Below, piece after piece: positions 6,564 through 10,141 of a DNA stretch of 10,141 bases. The stretch is taken from positions 1 through 10,141 of the forward strand of contig PMDM01000158.1 of NCBI GenBank assembly GCA_003155565.1. The letters run 5' to 3'. The notes beneath the pieces were generated by a model that saw only the letters and a program-made list of their open reading frames with translations, did no database searches and was not told where the DNA came from. Source of the DNA: Methylococcaceae bacterium (lineage in GTDB: Bacteria > Pseudomonadota > Gammaproteobacteria > Methylococcales > Methylomonadaceae). The position numbers and the translations under genes were made by a program. Within the stretch, counting starts at the first letter, position 1. Each line of letters opens with the position of its first letter.

Positions 6564-8468
6564 TCATAGAGAATTGATGTCAGCAGGTAAATCATAACTA
6601 ATTTGCTGGTCAGCCCATTTCACAGACCCTATGTTAACCCATTGAGATAAAAAGTTTTTTTGTAACTGATCTGAGACCCAATGAGTTGGCGCGTCAATTT
6701 TTTTCATTTTAATCCTAAAAACTGCACCTTCAAGGTTTAAACCCATTCTATTCCCCCAGAAAGCAGTCACCTTCATGATAAATTTACGCAAGCGGGTGTT
6801 ATCTATCGTGGGGGTAACGGCAATATTTGCCCACATCGAATGAACGCGCCCCCAATTAGGGGCAAGCAGCCGCCCCTGTTGACTGACAAAAGGTAACCAG
6901 CGCTCAATCCCGTTTGGGTCGATGTAAGTAATCGCCAGGATTCGGTCGTAGCCCTCGAAATGGTCGTGTAAATAGAGTGCATGAGGGGTAATGCCCAGAA
7001 AGGTCGAAGACACCATGAGCAAGGCATTGCTGGCCTGAGAAATGGGTTGGCTGATTGCCAACTTTTCAACGGCTATGGGCAATCGGTAGACAAGCCCATA
7101 ATGAATTGTGCTATTTAATTGAAAAAACAGCAGCGCCATCACTATTTTCGCTAACTTCCTGGACAGTGCTTTTGGCTTTTGCTGACCAAACTGCTCGAAT
7201 ATTTGATGGTATAAGGTTTTATCTGCCAGGGGCAGATAAACTGGACATTCAGCATCACAGTTTATGCGCTGGCGAGAATCGGCAATTGCGCGGTATTTTT
7301 GTTCTGCGTATTGCCTAATCCCAGGTAAACCCAATAGTATTCCAAATGGTGCCAAATAGCGCATTTTCAGCAGGATTTGCCGATAGGTCTCAACGCCGGA
7401 ATAAATCCTGTTTTGCTTGTCTAAAGCGTACAAATCGGTTAGTAAGGTACTCATACCTACTGAAGCCAGACCTGGGTAATTCAGGGCATGTTCCTGGGCG
7501 CTTTTAAAATCTATGCACTTGAATAGATCGAAGTGATTAAACATCAGCACAGTACGATTACATAACGGACATTGCTGATCGTAAAAAACGGTAAGTGCGG
7601 CTTGTTTAGCTGTGAACCACTGGGCGATACTACGCCACCATCTGAACGGCACTAGCAGTACGTAAAAAATTAACATGCCTATGCCAAACGGGTAGATATT
7701 CAACGTAATTATGATACCCAGATGCAGCGCCAACCCGATCAACAAATATACGATCCGTAACCGCCGATGTGCGAAAAAAAACACAAAGGTTAGCTGGAAA
7801 AGCATAATCGTATAACCGATAGCTTTTTGCAGTAGCTCAATATTAAGCAACGGCGACATATCAAGTGCAGAGACATAGTAAGGCTGAGTTGCCGGCAACC
7901 AAGAACCCAAACCGTTGCGCCAATGCTCGGCAAACAGTTTATGGACATCCGAATCCAGGTAAAGGAAACCCAAGCATACCAACACGGGTATGTGGTAAGC
8001 AAGCGCTGAGACAGTCGCCTGGGGATAATTCTTATAATGGATGAACGGTGTACTGAGTTTGTAGCGAAGGCTGTCTATCGAAAATGCCCGGTCGCCCGGC
8101 ATAAACAACAGGAAAAATCCCGTGCCGATCATGAAGGTATCAAAACCGCCATCAAAATCCCGCTGCATCGGTGTGAAATTCACAAAAACGATCCAGAATA
8201 CGTAGTTAGCGGTTATCGCAAACTGGTATCGGTAACCCACTGCCACACAAATAGCCACGATTCCCCATAGACATAGAAAAAGCGGAATGCCAGGAAACTC
8301 AACGTCTATATACGGGACGGGGTCAAAAATTAGGTGATTGAAATAATACAGGAAAAAAACTTCCTGCAAGGTAACAAGACCATAAAAAACGCGAAACAGA
8401 CCTATGCCAGTAGCAGGCGCTTTTTGTAAAAGCAGTTGGAAAATTTTGTGATAAACGAACTGATACAT
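6564..8468 (-). CDS. HTTM-DCC fusion membrane protein
   Basis: A 634-residue membrane protein with three parts. Residues about 17-280 form a multi-span HTTM-type domain (distantly related to vitamin K-dependent gamma-carboxylase), with the start GIGLFRVFYG and spans near 22-42, 62-78, 83-99, 108-124, 155-171, 215-232 and 236-275. Residues about 291-415 form a DCC (DUF393) thiol-disulfide oxidoreductase-like domain, with the motif DQQCPLC (Asp297, Cys300, Cys303) and the typical ending GLPGIRQYAEQKYRAIADSR. A C-terminal region (about 437-634) has one or two hydrophobic segments and a soluble tail with a Trp/Arg-rich stretch (ERWLPF, NWGRVHSMW). HTTM-DCC pairing is known; substrate and reaction are not. 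The only reasonable start is the ATG at 8466-8468, though no clear Shine-Dalgarno precedes it. Confidence 0.85.
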   Translation of the reverse strand: MYQFVYHKIFQLLLQKAPATGIGLFRVFYGLVTLQEVFFLYYFNHLIFDPVPYIDVEFPGIPLFLCLWGIVAICVAVGYRYQFAITANYVFWIVFVNFTPMQRDFDGGFDTFMIGTGFFLLFMPGDRAFSIDSLRYKLSTPFIHYKNYPQATVSALAYHIPVLVCLGFLYLDSDVHKLFAEHWRNGLGSWLPATQPYYVSALDMSPLLNIELLQKAIGYTIMLFQLTFVFFFAHRRLRIVYLLIGLALHLGIIITLNIYPFGIGMLIFYVLLVPFRWWRSIAQWFTAKQAALTVFYDQQCPLCNRTVLMFNHFDLFKCIDFKSAQEHALNYPGLASVGMSTLLTDLYALDKQNRIYSGVETYRQILLKMRYLAPFGILLGLPGIRQYAEQKYRAIADSRQRINCDAECPVYLPLADKTLYHQIFEQFGQQKPKALSRKLAKIVMALLFFQLNSTIHYGLVYRLPIAVEKLAISQPISQASNALLMVSSTFLGITPHALYLHDHFEGYDRILAITYIDPNGIERWLPFVSQQGRLLAPNWGRVHSMWANIAVTPTIDNTRLRKFIMKVTAFWGNRMGLNLEGAVFRIKMKKIDAPTHWVSDQLQKNFLSQWVNIGSVKWADQQISYDLPADINSL

Positions 8469-8475
8469 TTCAAAA

Positions 8476-8489
8476 TTCGAAATATCGAA
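8476..8489. repeat. Short inverted repeat before HTTM-DCC gene
   Basis: ttcga-aata-tcgaa lies 7 to 21 bases before the ATG of the HTTM-DCC gene, where its ribosome binding site would be. It could be an operator or a small RNA hairpin masking translation, but in AT-rich sequence it may equally be chance. Confidence 0.25.
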
Positions 8490-8550
8490 AAAAAATGTAC
8501 GGACTATCGGACAAAGGCGTTGGTAATACTGGGAAAAGCTGGAAAAACTG

Positions 8551-8586
8551 AGGCCGCTAACGATTCAAAAGAATCGATAGCGGCCT
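8551..8586 (-). terminator. Terminator of the 43-residue membrane protein gene
   Basis: Long hairpin: aggccgcta (8551-8559) pairs with tagcggcct (8578-8586) and cgattc (8561-8566) pairs with gaatcg (8571-8576), interrupted by one A-A mismatch, with an aaaa loop. Read on the minus strand it is followed two bases later by a run of five T (complement of 8543-8547), so it would end the small transcript 25 bases after its stop codon. It separates that gene from the HTTM-DCC gene. Confidence 0.75.
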
Positions 8587-8611
8587 AAGAATAAAAAAAT
8601 CAAATAATGGC

Positions 8612-8743
8612 TTATTGCTCGTCGTCTGGGTGTGGCGCGAAAACCCACTTCAAAAGCAAAGTAACTACGCCTATTATCACAAGAAGACCTACTACACCGG
8701 CTGGTGTTTTCAACGTTTCAGTTAAATCTAATATGAACCCCAT
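8612..8743 (-). CDS. 43-residue single-span membrane protein
   Basis: A short gene starting MGFILDLTETLKTPAG. It is followed by one hydrophobic span at about residues 16-35 (VVGLLVIIGVVTLLL), then KWVFAP and the acidic end HPDDEQ. Such architecture is seen in small accessory subunits of membrane complexes (CydX or CcoQ are size analogues only); no family is recognised. Evidence that it is real: AGGA (8749-8752) five bases before the ATG, a near-consensus promoter at 8810-8837 and a strong terminator at 8551-8586, so it is a complete single-gene transcription unit. The run of codons is hydrophobic and coherent with no internal stop. It lies downstream of the FMN-binding/four-helix gene pair on the same strand. 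Confidence 0.75.
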   Translation of the reverse strand: MGFILDLTETLKTPAGVVGLLVIIGVVTLLLKWVFAPHPDDEQ

Positions 8744-8809
8744 ATCTGTCCTACCTATTAATTTGTATTTTAAAAATTGCTACTTACGATATAGCAAGTG
8801 GAGTGGTTA

Positions 8810-8837
8810 ATGATACTTTAGGCAACTTTAAAGTCAA
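8810..8837 (-). promoter_or_regulatory. Sigma-70 promoter of the 43-residue gene
   Basis: On the minus strand, TTGACT (8832-8837) and TATCAT (8810-8815) each match five of six consensus bases and are 16 bases apart. Transcription would begin near 8803, giving a leader of about 60 bases. It lies in the 128-base gap after the four-helix membrane protein gene. Confidence 0.6.
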
Positions 8838-8871
8838 GGTTTTGTTGGTTAGATAAGTTAGGAAAACCAAA

Positions 8872-9375
8872 CTACTCCACCTCGAATTCACGCAGATGCC
8901 TACGCGCACGAATAAGTGAAACAGCAACAACACACACCAACGCCGCCAAAGAAACCTCCAATAACAGGAATGATGCAATCTTAAGATATGCAAATAGCGG
9001 GTGTACAAACCTGACCAACCAACCACCTGCTTCGTCGGCAAGCGCGGAAATATAAGTCATACCGCTTAACCATATTTTTAACCGTGTGGAAAAATTCGTC
9101 ATCAACATTAAATGCGTCAACGTCACCACCAGCATTCCCATAGAGAAAAGATGAAAGTGTGACACCTCCAGCATACCCTGATAACTTCTGGGCTGGGTAT
9201 ATTGCTCCTCGGAACCGAGGTAATAGGTCACCACCGATTTTGCGGTTAAATCCATGTGGTGAAAATACATCATACCATTACTAAGCCATAGCAAAGCGAC
9301 ATAGCCCAGGAACATCAACACCAGCGCATTCAATAAGGATTTTCGGTGCTGTTCGCCCGTCACGAAATAACGCAT
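8872..9375 (-). CDS. Four-helix membrane protein, possible heme binder
   Basis: A 167-residue membrane protein with hydrophobic spans near residues 14-36, 72-93, 101-118 and 130-155, and a basic then acidic C-terminal tail (RARRHLREFEVE). Histidines cluster at the membrane: His39/His40 after span 1, His73, His75 and His88 in span 2, and His125 before span 4. This spacing would suit heme b or metal ligands, but that is inference; no named family is recognised. The ATG (9373-9375) shares its A with the stop codon of the FMN-binding gene (TGATG), so the two are translationally coupled and their products probably work together at the inner membrane. Confidence 0.75.
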   Translation of the reverse strand: MRYFVTGEQHRKSLLNALVLMFLGYVALLWLSNGMMYFHHMDLTAKSVVTYYLGSEEQYTQPRSYQGMLEVSHFHLFSMGMLVVTLTHLMLMTNFSTRLKIWLSGMTYISALADEAGGWLVRFVHPLFAYLKIASFLLLEVSLAALVCVVAVSLIRARRHLREFEVE

Positions 9376-9926
9376 CAGTTTTTGACCTGGTTTTTTACCA
9401 TTGTCTGGTAGACAGCCAGCACTTTGCGTACACTGTTGACATCTGCCCGTGCGCTTAAAGTTGCACCCGAAATACCTTGTACGCCTTTACCAAAGTCCAT
9501 GTCTTCTAAAGACCGCTTCTGAAACTGCTCAAACCAGCGTTCCGGCGGTTGATATTCGGGCGGTTCATGAAATGCGAGGGTGTAAACATTTCGTAACTCG
9601 CCGTCAGGAGAGAGCACTATCATTAGCGTTTCAGGCTTAGTCCGCACAGTACTGGTTTCGATAGCAGCATAACCCAATATTTTGCCGTTTTCTTTACCGA
9701 CATAGAAGGTAAATAAGCCAGAGTCCAATTTAACTTTGGCATCCTGCTGGATTTTTGACATTTGCTGGTCATCAGGAAATAACGATAAGGTTTCGACCTG
9801 TGCACCCTCACCAAAAGCCAGCACCATTGCTTCGTTTTTGCTGTAAAAAATTTTGGCAAAACCGGGCATGGCTGCAGTAAGCAGCAACAAAATGATGATT
9901 AGCCGTTTATTCCTGAGCATTTCCAT
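9375..9926 (-). CDS. Secreted FMN-binding domain protein
   Basis: A protein of 183 residues from this ATG. An N-terminal signal peptide or anchor (basic RNKR, then hydrophobic IIILLLLTAAMPGFA) is followed by an FMN-binding domain of the RnfG/NqrC type. The flavinylation motif SGAT (153-156) in GISGATLSARADVNSV would have FMN linked covalently to Thr156 by ApbE, as known for this domain. Upstream elements ILGYAAIE and VVLSPDGELRNVY-like strands (IVLSPDGELRNVYTL) fit the domain. It probably carries electrons on the outer face of the membrane and partners the overlapping four-helix protein. The start is uncertain: the frame extends to a TTG at 9936-9938 (187 residues), and another ATG lies at 9918-9920; none has a strong ribosome binding site. 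No apbE is visible. Confidence 0.85.
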   Translation of the reverse strand: MEMLRNKRLIIILLLLTAAMPGFAKIFYSKNEAMVLAFGEGAQVETLSLFPDDQQMSKIQQDAKVKLDSGLFTFYVGKENGKILGYAAIETSTVRTKPETLMIVLSPDGELRNVYTLAFHEPPEYQPPERWFEQFQKRSLEDMDFGKGVQGISGATLSARADVNSVRKVLAVYQTMVKNQVKN

Positions 9927-9938
9927 TATCAATTTCAA

Positions 9939-10070
9939 GTCACCAAATCTTTAGGTTTAGATCACATTCGAAATTTGGCCATCGCAATAGCGTTTGGTTT
10001 AAAATGTTATTGCATACCCGTATATAGCTGACTAATGATTATAATACACAACAGATCAACAAAGATTCTG
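9939..10070. other. Intergenic region with possible promoter and inverted repeat
   Basis: No gene is visible. On the minus strand a perfect TATAAT (10038-10043) could be a -10 box for the FMN-binding gene, but no good -35 box stands 16-18 bases upstream. An inverted repeat gcaata (9984-9989) / tattgc (10008-10013) lies between this and the gene and could be an operator. A short hairpin, aacaga (10050-10055) / tctgtt (10067-10072), overlaps the stop codon of the right-hand gene and has no T-run. Confidence 0.35.
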
Positions 10071-10141
10071 TTAGAAAATAAAACCAAAGCCTAAGTTAAA
10101 ATCATCCGCGAGAAGTCCTTGTTTCGCAACAAAGTTACGGT
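10071..10141 (-). CDS. C-terminal end of probable outer-membrane beta-barrel protein
   Basis: Only the last 22 codons and the TAA stop (10071-10073) of this gene are in the window. The reading RNFVAKQGLLADDFNLGFGF ends in IF and has alternating hydrophobic residues with a terminal phenylalanine, the signal recognised by the BAM machinery in the last strand of outer-membrane barrels. The gene runs off the right edge, so the family cannot be named; a channel or transporter barrel is likely. It is on the same strand as, and 132-144 bases upstream of, the FMN-binding gene. Confidence 0.55.
   Translation of the reverse strand, partial: RNFVAKQGLLADDFNLGFGFIF

Noticed and set aside
8607..8810. 67-residue plus-strand open frame with many cysteines at its start
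   Set aside because: It is the antisense shadow of the 43-residue membrane protein gene, which has a better start, promoter and terminator.
8842..8868. Possible terminator after the four-helix membrane gene (ggtttt ... aaaacc)
   Set aside because: Only about six base pairs, A/T-rich, with no T-run following on the minus strand.
8784..9041. 85-residue minus-strand open frame rich in W, R and L
   Set aside because: It is out-of-frame overlap with the 167-residue four-helix gene and has a composition typical of shadow frames.
1..10141. CRISPR array, tRNA or rRNA gene, prophage, or defence system
   Set aside because: No regularly spaced direct repeats, no RNA gene consensus, and no transposase, integrase or nuclease genes were seen.

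Overview
The window looks like chromosome from a gammaproteobacterium of moderate GC content, most probably a methanotroph of the order Methylococcales (Methylobacter or a relative). This placement is an inference from three things: the leuS-lptE-holA order, the intergenic palindromes with GTAG/CTAC ends, and the mix of DUF1451, HTTM-DCC and FMN-binding genes. No methane-oxidation gene is present to confirm it.

Left part (1-628). This stretch is mostly repeats. A nested, branched inverted repeat (9-148) is followed by a GTAG...CTAC palindrome (174-242), a short AT-rich open frame on the minus strand (301-564), and a two-armed REP/BIME-like palindrome (547-628). The short frame takes its start codon and first residues from that last palindrome, so it is probably a truncated remnant.

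Core operon (632-4714, minus strand). leuS (leucyl-tRNA synthetase), lptE (LPS-assembly lipoprotein) and holA (DNA polymerase III delta) are packed tightly. leuS and lptE are 10 bp apart, and the leuS stop codon forms part of the lptE ribosome binding site. lptE and holA share one base (TAGTG). lptE and holA both start with GTG.

Middle, plus strand (4797-6307). A DUF1451/YbeL-like zinc-ribbon protein is followed by a ParA-family ATPase without a ParB partner. A near-consensus sigma-70 promoter in front of parA overlaps the end of the DUF1451 gene. A hairpin terminator lies between parA and a convergent 39-residue lipoprotein gene (6325-6444, minus strand).

Right part, minus strand (6564-10141). 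In transcription order there are five genes: the tail of a probable outer-membrane beta-barrel protein cut by the window edge; a secreted FMN-binding protein with a flavinylation motif; a four-helix, histidine-containing membrane protein overlapping it by one base; a 43-residue single-span membrane protein with its own good promoter and terminator; and a 634-residue HTTM-DCC fusion. The FMN-binding protein and the four-helix protein look like a small envelope redox module. The two short genes (39 and 43 residues) were found by reading the intergenic sequence and are among the more interesting items here.
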